Part shown: one piece after another, positions 44,752-53,340 of the stretch
How the letters are laid out: every line of letters begins with the position of its first letter
Position numbering within the stretch: position 1 is the stretch's first letter
Program-made: the position numbers and the translations under genes
Assembly (NCBI GenBank): GCA_030431485.1
Contig: JAUIIR010000006.1
Location: 1-64,000, forward strand
DNA length: 64,000 nt
Direction: 5' to 3'
Source: Alphaproteobacteria bacterium
Lineage (GTDB): Bacteria; Pseudomonadota; Alphaproteobacteria; Rhodobacterales; Rhodobacteraceae
The notes under the pieces: generated by a model
Seen by the model: only the letters and a program-made list of their open reading frames with translations
What the model was told of the DNA's origin: nothing
The model's database searches: none

Positions 44752-45396
44752 TCAAAACGGCGCTGCCACCCGAAATTTCATACCTTCCCCACCATCCGGA
44801 TGCCGCAGTCTCAACTCCTCGGCATGCAGCATCATGCGCGGATATCGGTCCGCGGTTTCTGGTGCGTAGAGCGGATCACCAAGAATTGGATGCCGCAGCG
44901 CCAGCATATGCACCCGAAGCTGATGACTGCGGCCCGTTTGGGGATAGAGCTTGACCCGGCTTTCCTTATCTGACGCCTTCATCACCCGCCAATTCGTCAC
45001 CGCCGGTTTCCCGGTCTCATGGTCGACCTTCTGCAAGGGACGGTTCGGCCAATCCACGATCAGCGGTAGGTCCACCGTCCCGGTCTTTGGCTCCAGCCGT
45101 CCGACAACGCGCGCAAGATAGGTCTTCTTGGTTTGCCGTTTCTCGAACTGCAGCCCCAGATGCCGTTGAGCGTGAGGCGTGAGGCCAAAGACCATCACGC
45201 CGGACGTGTCCCGGTCCAGCCGATGTACCAGAAGCACTTGCGGATACACTGCCTCCAACCGTGCGATCAGGCAATCGGCCAGCTCTGGCCCTTTGCCCGG
45301 GACTGAAAGCAGGCCTGCAGGTTTGTTGACCACGAGGATCTCGTGGTCTTCGTGAAGAATGTCCAGCGGCGTATCAGGAGGGGTGTAAGCGGTCAT
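44752..45396 (-). CDS. rluA: RluA-family pseudouridine synthase
   Basis: A 214-residue RNA-modifying enzyme with the catalytic aspartate in VHRLDRDTSGVMVFG and the C-terminal TGRSHQLRVHM motif. It lacks an S4 domain, as RluA itself does, so the likely targets are U746 of 23S rRNA and U32 of some tRNAs. Start is ATG 45396; a GTG two codons upstream is the alternative. The next gene upstream on this strand begins 94 bases away. Confidence 0.9.
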   Translation of the reverse strand: MTAYTPPDTPLDILHEDHEILVVNKPAGLLSVPGKGPELADCLIARLEAVYPQVLLVHRLDRDTSGVMVFGLTPHAQRHLGLQFEKRQTKKTYLARVVGRLEPKTGTVDLPLIVDWPNRPLQKVDHETGKPAVTNWRVMKASDKESRVKLYPQTGRSHQLRVHMLALRHPILGDPLYAPETADRYPRMMLHAEELRLRHPDGGEGMKFRVAAPF

Positions 45397-45490
45397 CCCC
45401 ACCGTCTATGCAGCTTGGTGTTCTTGGGCAAGGGCAAGGGTTTCCGACCGACGATTCTGCCGCCTCAGAAACTATGTGTGAAGTTTCCGA

Positions 45491-47935
45491 CTACTCTCGG
45501 ACCCGCACCGAGGTCGGATCGTACATCGGCTTGAGCGACGCCTCAGCCTTAACCCGTGTGCCAGCCACGTCGATTTCATAAGCCGACGCCAGCACCTGCT
45601 CAGGGCTTTCGCCAGCGCAGGGCACATAGCCCATACCGATGGCACGGCCCAGATGGTGTCCATAGGCACCCGAACTCAGATAGCCCACGATCACCCCGTC
45701 CCTCAGGATCGGTTCGTGGTGGTAAAGCAGCGGTTCCGGGTCTGTCAGGCGGAACTGCACCATACGGGTTTGCAAACCGGTCTCGCGTTTTTGCAAAACT
45801 GCATCACGCCCGATGAAATCAGGTTTCGCGGTTTTCACCGCAAAGCCCAGACCTGCCTCCAGTACGTGATCCTCGCAGGTGATGTCATGACCAAAATGCC
45901 GGAAGGCCTTTTCGATGCGACACGTGTCCATCGCGTGCATCCCGCACAGCGTCAGCCCGTGATCCTGCCCTGCCTCCCAGAGCGTTTCGAACACATGGCC
46001 CGCCTGATCAGCCGAGATGTAGATCTCCCACCCCAATTCCCCGACATAAGACACGCGATGCACCCGCGCTGTGCCGAGGCCGATCTCAATCTCCTGAGCC
46101 GTGCCGAACGGGTTGGAGTTGTTCGAGAAATCATCGGGCGACACTGCCTGCATGACCTTGCGTGCACGCGGCCCCATTACCGCCAGCACCGCTTCGCCCG
46201 CTGTCACATCGGTGATGACCACCCTGTGGTCGCCGACATGGCGCTGCAACCATGCCTGATCCGCAGCCGGTGTCGCGGCAGGGGTCACCACCATATAGCA
46301 GGTCTCCGACAGGCGCGTGACGGTTACATCCGCCTCGATCCCGCCGCGCGTGTTGAGGAACTGCGTGTAGACGATCTTGCCCACAGGCACCGACATGTCG
46401 GCCCCGCAGACATGGTTCAGGAACGCCTCAGCCTCGGGCCCTTCGACCCGCAGCTTTCCGAAGGAGGACATGTCGTACATGCCCACAGTCTCGCGGATCG
46501 CCGTATGTTCGCGGGCGACGTTGTCGAAGAAGTTCTGCCGCTTCCAGCTATAGGCGTATTCCGGCGTCTGGCCTTCGGTCGCATACCAGTTGGCCCGTTC
46601 CCACCCCGCGATTTCGCCCATCACCGCGCCGCGCTCAAGAAGCTGTTGATGGAACGGCGTCCGCCGAACGCCGCGCGCAGTGGCTTTCTGCCGGTAAGGG
46701 TAGTGGTCGGCGTAGAGGAGACCCAAAGTCTCGGTCACCCGCTCTTTGAGGTAACGCCGGTTGCGTTGGAAAGGCTGGGCGCGGGCGATGTCCACATCCC
46801 CTAGATCGAACGGCTTGGCCCCGTCTTCCATCCATTGTGCCAGTGCCATGCCCGCACCACCCGCCGACTGGATGCCGATGGAGTTGAACCCAGCGGCGAC
46901 CCAGACATTGTCCATCTCGCGCGCTTGCCCAAGATAATACGCATTGTCCGGGGTAAAGCTTTCCGGTCCGTTGAAGAACGTATGTATCCCCGCCTCGGCC
47001 AGCATCGGCATTCGGTTCACCGCCGCTTCGAGAATTGGCTCGAAATGGTCGAAATCCTCGGGCAATTGGTCGAACTCGAAGCTTTCGGAAATGCCGTTCA
47101 TGCCCCAGGGCTTTGACTTGGGCTCGAATGCGCCCAGCATCATCTTGCCAGCGTCTTCCTTGTAATACGCGCATTCATCCGGCACCCGCAGCACCGGCAG
47201 GGCCTCCAGCCCGGCGATGGGTTCGGAGACGATGTAGAAATGCTCACAGGCATGCAGAGGCACGTTAACCCCGAGCATCTGCCCCACCTCGCGCCCCCAC
47301 ATCCCGGCGCAGTTCACCACGTGATCGCAGCTGATGGTGCCACTGGTGCCATCCTCCGATGCCCAATCGACTGAAATGATCCGCCGCCCGTCGCGGTTCA
47401 CGCCCGTCGCCTTCGTGCGCTCGAAAATCTGCGCACCGCGCTGTCGCGCGCCTTTGGCCATCGCCAGCGCGATATTGGCCGGATCGCCCTGTCCATCGCT
47501 GGGCAGGTAGACGCCACCAACGACATCGCTGGTGTTCAGATGTGCGTATTTCCGTTTGATCTCGGCGGTGTCGATTTCCTCTACCGGCACCCCAAAAGCG
47601 CGGGCCATCGCGGCCGACCTGCGCAGCTCTTCGTGCCGTTCATCAGTCAGCGCGACCGAAATGGACCCAACCTGGCGGAAACCTGTCGCAACCCCTGTTT
47701 CTGCTTCGATGGTCGAATATAGATCGGCGGTATATTTCGCGAGCTTCGTCATGTTGGACGAGGCCCGCAACTGTCCGATCAGACCCGCCGCATGCCATGT
47801 CGTGCCCGAGGTGAGCTGCTTGCGTTCGAGTAGCACCACATCGGTCCAGCCCAGCTTGGTCAGGTGATAGGCGACGGAACAACCGACGACACCGCCGCCG
47901 ATGATGACGGCGCGGGCATGTGTGGGGACGCTCAT
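45491..47935 (-). CDS. FAD-GcvT fusion oxidoreductase, dimethylglycine/sarcosine dehydrogenase-like (A)
   Basis: An 814-residue protein. The N-terminal half is a glycine-oxidase-type flavoprotein (IGGGVVGCSVAYHL, and WHAAG with His48, the site of covalent FAD in dimethylglycine dehydrogenase). The C-terminal half is a GcvT-like folate-binding domain that carries MGPRARKVMQ and GELGWEIYI. Such enzymes demethylate methylated amines and pass the one-carbon unit to tetrahydrofolate. ATG 47935 follows AGGAGTTCCGTC. It is the end gene of a leftward group with a second such enzyme and a homocysteine methyltransferase. Exact substrate is inferred, not shown. Confidence 0.9.
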   Translation of the reverse strand: MSVPTHARAVIIGGGVVGCSVAYHLTKLGWTDVVLLERKQLTSGTTWHAAGLIGQLRASSNMTKLAKYTADLYSTIEAETGVATGFRQVGSISVALTDERHEELRRSAAMARAFGVPVEEIDTAEIKRKYAHLNTSDVVGGVYLPSDGQGDPANIALAMAKGARQRGAQIFERTKATGVNRDGRRIISVDWASEDGTSGTISCDHVVNCAGMWGREVGQMLGVNVPLHACEHFYIVSEPIAGLEALPVLRVPDECAYYKEDAGKMMLGAFEPKSKPWGMNGISESFEFDQLPEDFDHFEPILEAAVNRMPMLAEAGIHTFFNGPESFTPDNAYYLGQAREMDNVWVAAGFNSIGIQSAGGAGMALAQWMEDGAKPFDLGDVDIARAQPFQRNRRYLKERVTETLGLLYADHYPYRQKATARGVRRTPFHQQLLERGAVMGEIAGWERANWYATEGQTPEYAYSWKRQNFFDNVAREHTAIRETVGMYDMSSFGKLRVEGPEAEAFLNHVCGADMSVPVGKIVYTQFLNTRGGIEADVTVTRLSETCYMVVTPAATPAADQAWLQRHVGDHRVVITDVTAGEAVLAVMGPRARKVMQAVSPDDFSNNSNPFGTAQEIEIGLGTARVHRVSYVGELGWEIYISADQAGHVFETLWEAGQDHGLTLCGMHAMDTCRIEKAFRHFGHDITCEDHVLEAGLGFAVKTAKPDFIGRDAVLQKRETGLQTRMVQFRLTDPEPLLYHHEPILRDGVIVGYLSSGAYGHHLGRAIGMGYVPCAGESPEQVLASAYEIDVAGTRVKAEASLKPMYDPTSVRVRE

Positions 47936-48125
47936 GACGGAACTCCTGAATGGGTCATGCGGTGGAAACAGGCACACGGCTTCGTTCCGCGCCTGAACAA
48001 GGTCAGCCTGTGCGGCGGGTTGGTCGTGTGCATATTTGGATAAAGAAGAAGCATGGGGCCGCGCGTTAACCTTAATCCGGGTCTAAGCGTGAACGGGGAG
48101 TGCGGCCGCCTTTTGGTCATGTCTG

Positions 48126-48998
48126 TCAGGCCTTCGCGAAACGCCGCGCGAGTTCGGCGATATGGGCCGGGGTGGTTTCGCAGCAGCCGCCAAGGATCGT
48201 CGCGCCGTGATCGACCCATGTCGCAGCCTGATCGGCATAGGCTTCGGGCCCCATGTCACGGCGGGCGGTGAGCGCATCGACAGTGGGTTTGTCGGCAAGA
48301 AACTCTTTGGTGATCTGTGTGAACGCGTTGGCGTAGGCACCAACCGGCTTTCCGCTGGTCTTGAGTACGTCAATTGCGGTTGGCATCGCCTCGGGCGCGG
48401 AACAGTTGGCGAGTAGCGCTGCGGTCTCACCGCAGAGCGCAACCGCATCGGCCAGCGGCTCACCCGAGCGCAATAGGGTGCCGTCCTCGTCATCGACTGA
48501 AAACGCGACCCAGATAGGTTTGCCAAATTCATGCGCAGCTTCCAGCGCAGCACGGACTTGTGCTGTGGAGATCACCGTCTCAAACAATAGCAAATCGCAG
48601 GCCGGGGCGAGTATCCCCGCAACCTCGGCCATCAATTCGACCGCGATCTCGTGCGGCGATTGCAGATCGGCGCGGTAGGACGCGCCAAGCGGCCCAATGC
48701 TGCCCGCGATCCTGCCGGATCCATGCGCCTCGCGCGCTTCCAGCGCCATGTCGAGAGCGATCTGGTGCAGCTCTTCAAACCGGCCCTCATGCTCTGACCC
48801 CGCCAATCTGTCGCGATGGATGGCATACGTGTTGGTCGTGGCGATCTCGGCCCCGGCGGCAAAGTAATCCGCGTGAATCTCGCGCACCAGATGCGGCTTG
48901 TCGATCATCACCTGCGTGGACCAAAGCGGAGTGGGCGGAGTACCCGAACGGTGGATGAGTTCCTGCCCCATTCCACCGTCCAGTATGGTGATCGTCAT
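48126..48998 (-). CDS. Homocysteine S-methyltransferase family protein (BHMT-like)
   Basis: A 290-residue zinc methyltransferase. The substrate loop ILDGGMGQELI opens the barrel and the zinc cysteines appear in LANCSAPE and GGCCETTP. Family members pass methyl groups from glycine betaine or S-methylmethionine to homocysteine. Between two dimethylglycine/sarcosine-type dehydrogenases it most likely uses betaine or another methyl donor, which would yield dimethylglycine for them. It overlaps the upstream gene by four bases. Confidence 0.9.
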   Translation of the reverse strand: MTITILDGGMGQELIHRSGTPPTPLWSTQVMIDKPHLVREIHADYFAAGAEIATTNTYAIHRDRLAGSEHEGRFEELHQIALDMALEAREAHGSGRIAGSIGPLGASYRADLQSPHEIAVELMAEVAGILAPACDLLLFETVISTAQVRAALEAAHEFGKPIWVAFSVDDEDGTLLRSGEPLADAVALCGETAALLANCSAPEAMPTAIDVLKTSGKPVGAYANAFTQITKEFLADKPTVDALTARRDMGPEAYADQAATWVDHGATILGGCCETTPAHIAELARRFAKA

Positions 48999-51451
48999 GC
49001 GCGAAGCCTTTCGTTTTGCGGATCCCAGAGGGGTTCATCCTTCTGGACGACCGCTTTGCGCATTTCGCCATAGATGTCGATCTCAAGTTCCGTACCGGGC
49101 ACCGCCAGATCTGCCCGCAACATACCCAAAGCGATGGACGCGTTCACCCGGTAGCCCCAATCGCCGCTGGTGGTCTCTCCGACAACCTGCCCATCATGCC
49201 AGAGCGTTGACATGTAAGGCGCGTCATACTCGCCCGCATCGACGATCAGCGTCACAAAGCGTTTGGTCACACCCTGCTGTTTTTCGGCCAAAAGCGCGGC
49301 CTTGCCGGGGAAATCCTGTAGCTTGTCGAGATTGACAAACCGGTCCAGTCCACCTTGCAGCACCGTGTAGTCGGTCGAAAGATCGCCTTTCCACGCGCGA
49401 TAGCCCTTTTCAATCCGCAGGGAGTTCAGCGCGTACATGCCAAAGGGCTTGAGGCCAAATTCCGCCCCGGCTTTGATCAGCATGTCATACACAGCGGACG
49501 TGTCCTTGGTTTGGGAATGCACCTCCCAGCCCAGTTCCCCGGCAAAGGACACGCGCACCAATTGCACCCATGTGTCACCAAGTTGCGCAGACTGGTGGCT
49601 CAGCCAGGGCTGTGTCAGGTCCGCCTCGGTCAGCTTGGCAAGGATCTCGCGTGACTTTGGCCCGGTGAGGATCTGGCAGCAGAAGTCGCGGGTCATGTCC
49701 GTCAGTTCAAAGCCTGCATCGTCAGGCATGTGGCGTTGGAGCCATTCCAGGTCGTGCCATTGTGCTGCCCCCGCGGTGATGAGGAAAAAGTCATCCTCTG
49801 CGATGCGCATGGCTGACATTTCGGTTACGATCCGCCCGCGATCATCGGCGAAATACAGCAAGCCAATGCGCCCCACCTTCGGGATGCCACCGGTGCACAG
49901 CCCGCGCAGGAATTCAGCGGCACCGTCCCCTTTAAGCCGGTAGCGCGAAAACCCCGGCAGATCGAGGATGCCAGCCGCATCGCGCACAGCTTCGCATTCT
50001 TCCTTGATCCGCTGCTGCCACGGGCCTTTCCGCGCCCAGGTTTGGGTCGCCTCCTCAGAGGTATCATCACCTGGCTTCGCAAACCAATTGGCGCGTTCCC
50101 AGCCGTTATATGCCCCCATCACGCCGCCCGCCGCGATGATCTTGTCATGTATCGGCGACAGTTTCTTGTCGCGGCCGGCTGGCCAGGCATGCCGCGGGAA
50201 GTGCATGGCGTACTCGTGGCCGTAGACCTCGACTGCTTTTTGATCGCAGTAGTCCTGATCGGTGTAGTCGGTGTACCGGCGCGGATCGACGGCCCACATA
50301 TCCCATTCAGTCTGGCCCTCTGTGACCCATTCCGCCAGCACCTTGCCCGCGCCGCCACCTTGGGTGATGCCAAAGGTGAACACGCAGGCCTCAAACGCGT
50401 TCGGCACGCCTGGCATCGGACCAATCAGCGGCAACCCATCCGGCGCATAAGGGATCGGGCCGTTGATCACCCGCCCCACACCTGACGCCCCAAGGAGCGG
50501 CACACGTGCCATCGCGTCTTCGATATACCATTCGAGACGGTCTAGGTCGTCGGGGTAAAGCTGGAAGCTGAAATCTTCAGGCATCGGATCGTCTGGTGTG
50601 ACCCAGTGCGCCTTGCAGTTCCGTTCGTACGGACCAAGATTCAAACCATATTTTTCCTGCCGCAGATAGTAAGAGCTGTCCACATCCCGCAGCAATGGCA
50701 GTTTGCCGTTCTCTTTCGACCACGCCTCAAGCTCGGCCACGGGCTCGGTCAGGAAGAACTGGTGGCTCATCACTGTCATCGGAACCGTGCGCCCGCCATA
50801 GGGCTTGAACCATTCGCCGACGCGCTGGGCATAGTAGCCCGCCGCGTTGACCACCTTCTCGCAAGTGATGTCACCCTTCTCGGTATGCACGATCCAGTCA
50901 TCGCCTTTGCGGGTCACACCTGTGGCGGGGCAGAACCGTTCGATTTTCGCGCCCATCATGCGCGAGCCCTTGGCCAGCGCCTGTGTGAGTTGCGCCGGAT
51001 CAATGTCGCCATCGTCAGGATCATACAAAGCGCCGGCCAGGTCATGGGTCTCGATGAAGGGGTATCGGTCCTTGATGTCGCCCACCGCCATCATCTCGAG
51101 GTCCATGCCTTGATAGCGCCCCATCGACCGGGCGCGTTCGAATTCCTGCATCCGCTCTTTGCTGTGCCCCAAACGGATTGACCCGGTGATGTGGTAGTTC
51201 ATCGGGTAATCGACTTCGTCGGCCAAGGTCCGGTAAAGGGACAGCGAATAGCGCTGCATATTCATGATCGCCCAGCTTGTGCTGAAGGATGGGCAGTTCC
51301 CGGCGGCATGCCATGTGGAGCCAGCGGTCAGCTCGTTTTTCTCCAGAAGCACGCAGTCCCAGCCTGCTTTCGCAATGTGATACGCGCAGGACGCGCCAAC
51401 GACGCCGCCACCAATAATGACGACACGGGTGGTGGTGGGGAAATCGGACAT
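48995..51451 (-). CDS. FAD-GcvT fusion oxidoreductase, dimethylglycine/sarcosine dehydrogenase-like (B)
   Basis: An 818-residue paralogue of the protein encoded at 45.5 kb, with the FAD motif IGGGVVGASCAYHI, WHAAG (His48) and a GcvT-type C-terminus (GELGWEVHSQ, YRVNASIALG). The two proteins are clearly different in sequence, so they may take different substrates (dimethylglycine and sarcosine, for example). ATG 51451 is used; an in-frame start far upstream would overlap the LysE gene and shows no homology. Overlaps the homocysteine methyltransferase gene by four bases. Confidence 0.9.
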   Translation of the reverse strand: MSDFPTTTRVVIIGGGVVGASCAYHIAKAGWDCVLLEKNELTAGSTWHAAGNCPSFSTSWAIMNMQRYSLSLYRTLADEVDYPMNYHITGSIRLGHSKERMQEFERARSMGRYQGMDLEMMAVGDIKDRYPFIETHDLAGALYDPDDGDIDPAQLTQALAKGSRMMGAKIERFCPATGVTRKGDDWIVHTEKGDITCEKVVNAAGYYAQRVGEWFKPYGGRTVPMTVMSHQFFLTEPVAELEAWSKENGKLPLLRDVDSSYYLRQEKYGLNLGPYERNCKAHWVTPDDPMPEDFSFQLYPDDLDRLEWYIEDAMARVPLLGASGVGRVINGPIPYAPDGLPLIGPMPGVPNAFEACVFTFGITQGGGAGKVLAEWVTEGQTEWDMWAVDPRRYTDYTDQDYCDQKAVEVYGHEYAMHFPRHAWPAGRDKKLSPIHDKIIAAGGVMGAYNGWERANWFAKPGDDTSEEATQTWARKGPWQQRIKEECEAVRDAAGILDLPGFSRYRLKGDGAAEFLRGLCTGGIPKVGRIGLLYFADDRGRIVTEMSAMRIAEDDFFLITAGAAQWHDLEWLQRHMPDDAGFELTDMTRDFCCQILTGPKSREILAKLTEADLTQPWLSHQSAQLGDTWVQLVRVSFAGELGWEVHSQTKDTSAVYDMLIKAGAEFGLKPFGMYALNSLRIEKGYRAWKGDLSTDYTVLQGGLDRFVNLDKLQDFPGKAALLAEKQQGVTKRFVTLIVDAGEYDAPYMSTLWHDGQVVGETTSGDWGYRVNASIALGMLRADLAVPGTELEIDIYGEMRKAVVQKDEPLWDPQNERLRA

Positions 51452-51462
51452 GTGTGGTCTCC

Positions 51463-52086
51463 TCAGTTCCAGGCAAGGCGGAGGGCAAGCCCGCCGAACA
51501 CGATGGCGGACAATTTGTTGATCCAGCCAGAGGCGCGCTGAATGCGCGCGGCGGCCATCCCGGCGAAACCGCCCAGCACGCAGTAGACGGCCAGTTCCCC
51601 GACTGCGAGAAGGGTGCCGAGGATCAGGATTTGCTGCCAGACCGGGCCGATATCGGGGTTGGCAAATTGCGGTAAGAAGGCCAGCACGAAGAGGCCGACC
51701 TTGGGGTTCAGGATATTGGTGAGAAAGCCCCGTCGGAACGCCCGCCACGTATCGCTGCGGCCTTCGCGGTGGGCGGGATCTGAGTGCTCGGTCCAACTGT
51801 GCCACGCCAGCCAAAGCAAATAGGCCGCTCCGGCATAGCGCAATGCGTCATAGGCGATAGGGTAGGTGATCAAGAGAACCGCAAGACCTGCTGCGGCGAT
51901 GATCACGTGGCCCATGACTCCAAGTCCGATACCCGCGGCGGCGGCTACACCCGATCGGGCCCCACCACGCGCGCCGCTGGCCAGCGTGAACATCATGTCG
52001 GCCCCAGGCGTGATGTAGAGAACCAGCGCAGCGCCCATGAAGGTGACGTAAGTCCAGATCGGTATGGCAAGCGCAACATCAAGCAT
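51463..52086 (-). CDS. LysE-family amino acid exporter
   Basis: A 207-residue membrane protein with the LysE/RhtB signature TPGADMMFTLASGARGGARS at residue 26 and NILNPKVGLFVLAFLPQF near residue 125. Six helices are predicted. Family members export amino acids such as lysine or threonine. It lies between the GFA gene (three bases upstream) and the FAD-GcvT gene B (11 bases downstream). Export of surplus glycine or a related compound is a guess from context. Confidence 0.9.
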   Translation of the reverse strand: MLDVALAIPIWTYVTFMGAALVLYITPGADMMFTLASGARGGARSGVAAAAGIGLGVMGHVIIAAAGLAVLLITYPIAYDALRYAGAAYLLWLAWHSWTEHSDPAHREGRSDTWRAFRRGFLTNILNPKVGLFVLAFLPQFANPDIGPVWQQILILGTLLAVGELAVYCVLGGFAGMAAARIQRASGWINKLSAIVFGGLALRLAWN

Positions 52087-52089
52087 CGG

Positions 52090-52494
52090 TCAGTCCTCGC
52101 GCTGCGGGTCTTTGGGGTTGATCTCGTAATAATCCCCCTTGGATTTGGTGTAGATGTGCCCGCGCAAGCTCAGTCCCGTTGGTCCGTCGATAGAGCCGGT
52201 TGAGAAGCAGATGAAAGGATCGTCTTCATGGTCCCAGAAAAGCGCTGACCCGCAGGTCGGACAGAAACCGCGTCTTGCCTTCTCGGACGACTGATACCAG
52301 CGCACCTCGCCCCGGATTTCGAGCGTGCCGTCCGGCACATAGGACGAGGCCCAAACATGCCCGGACTGCTTGCGGCACTGGGTACAATGGCAAGCCGCAG
52401 GCGCGCCAGCCGCACCATGTGCGGTATATGTGACCGCACCGCAGAGGCAGCTTCCCTTCAGGGCAACCGGGCCAGTTTGCAAATCGTCGCTCAT
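52090..52494 (-). CDS. GFA-family (CENP-V/glutathione-formaldehyde-like) protein
   Basis: A 134-residue zinc protein with the two-site cysteine pattern of the GFA family: GSCLCGAVTY, ACHCTQCRKQSG and RGFCPTCGSALFW. Named after glutathione-dependent formaldehyde-activating enzyme (Gfa), though that activity is disputed for many members. Here, beside two demethylases that can release formaldehyde, a role in its removal is plausible but unproved. ATG 52494 overlaps the XRE stop by one base (TGATG). Confidence 0.88.
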   Translation of the reverse strand: MSDDLQTGPVALKGSCLCGAVTYTAHGAAGAPAACHCTQCRKQSGHVWASSYVPDGTLEIRGEVRWYQSSEKARRGFCPTCGSALFWDHEDDPFICFSTGSIDGPTGLSLRGHIYTKSKGDYYEINPKDPQRED

Positions 52495-53066
52495 CAATAC
52501 ACCGGTGGGGCTATGACCCAAATCGCTACGGCGGGGTTGTCGTAAGGGTTGATCCATTCGAACGGCTCGGCCTTGATCCGGAAACTGTCGCCCGGGGTCA
52601 GGGTGAAGCGTCTGTCGCTGATGATCAGGTCGAGTTTGCCGGACAGCAGATAACCCACCTCTTGTGTTGGCCGGGTGACGACCTCCCCGATGCGGCTATG
52701 GGGCTGAAATGTCGAATGCACCACTTCGAAATCGTCTGACAAGTCCGGCGAGAGCAGCTCTTCAACAAGCCCGCTATCACCGCTGCCGATGGGGCGACGC
52801 GCACCAGCGCGGACGACATATCCTGCCTCGTCTGCCGCGGCCTGTGGGGTACCGAAGAGCAATGATACGGGAACGTCGAACACCTTGGCGATACGACGCA
52901 GATCGGTGATTGACGGCTCTGACAGGTCACGCTCGATCTGACTGACCCAGCCGACAGAACGGCTTAGTCGGTCAGCAATGTCTTGCAGCGTCATCCCACG
53001 CGCCTTGCGCAGCGCCCGTAGGTCGGCTCCAAGGGTTTTGCTGTGAAGTACCGGATCGTGTTGCAC
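52494..53066 (-). CDS. XRE-family regulator with cupin domain
   Basis: A 190-residue regulator. The helix-turn-helix is in residues 11-65 (LRALRKARGMTLQDIADRLS, VGWVSQIERDLSEPSI) and a cupin follows (QEVGYLLSGKLDLIISDRRF). This layout, as in PuuR, is often used for small-amine control. It heads a six-gene leftward group, and two copies of a GTGAAAAT palindrome lie just upstream. The effector is probably a methylated amine or an amino acid, bound in the cupin; this is inference. Confidence 0.92.
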   Translation of the reverse strand: MQHDPVLHSKTLGADLRALRKARGMTLQDIADRLSRSVGWVSQIERDLSEPSITDLRRIAKVFDVPVSLLFGTPQAAADEAGYVVRAGARRPIGSGDSGLVEELLSPDLSDDFEVVHSTFQPHSRIGEVVTRPTQEVGYLLSGKLDLIISDRRFTLTPGDSFRIKAEPFEWINPYDNPAVAIWVIAPPVY

Positions 53067-53075
53067 GACTCGCCC

Positions 53076-53136
53076 GTGAAAATTTCGATAGGATTTTCAT
53101 CGCACGGATTTGTGAAAATTCAAAAAGAATTTTCAC
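53076..53136. promoter_or_regulatory. Repeated GTGAAAAT operator upstream of the XRE-cupin gene
   Basis: GTGAAAATTC-AAAAA-GAATTTTCAC (53112-53136) is a perfect 10-bp inverted repeat with a 5-base spacer. A second, imperfect copy (GTGAAAATTTC at 53076-53086 with GGATTTTCAT at 53091-53100) lies 25 bases away, starting ten bases from the XRE start. Tandem sites of this kind suit an autoregulated XRE protein. Binding is inferred. Confidence 0.65.
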
Positions 53137-53233
53137 GGTCGAGCATGCAAAAGATCAGCGCCCAATCCCGCATCGGAACCAAAACCGGAGCAGATGGATA
53201 AATGGCTACCAAATTCAAACCAAGGAAAGAGCT

Positions 53234-53308
53234 ATGAACCGCATCATCTATCTTGTCGGCCTCGTTGTTATCGTGATTGCCATCCTGTCGTTTATCGGCC
53301 TCGCGTAA
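53234..53308 (+). CDS. 24-residue single-helix membrane protein
   Basis: ATG 53234, after CAAGGAAAGAGCT, opens a 24-codon frame, MNRIIYLVGLVVIVIAILSF then IGLA, which is one membrane helix. Similar tiny hydrophobic proteins (starting MRxIIYxVGxIVIV) are familiar to me from alphaproteobacteria. It is divergent from the XRE gene and on the other side of the operator, so the XRE protein may control both. Not shown to be expressed. Confidence 0.6.
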   Translation: MNRIIYLVGLVVIVIAILSFIGLA

Positions 53309-53340
53309 CCGGCTGGTTCGCAACGAAACAGCCAACCGTG

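Noticed and set aside
51452-51814. N-terminal extension of the FAD-GcvT protein B beginning MAGVAQLDRALRSRPPRRPQ
   Set aside because: It overlaps the LysE gene, has no homology and is Arg-rich shadow sequence; MSDFPTTTRV is the normal start.
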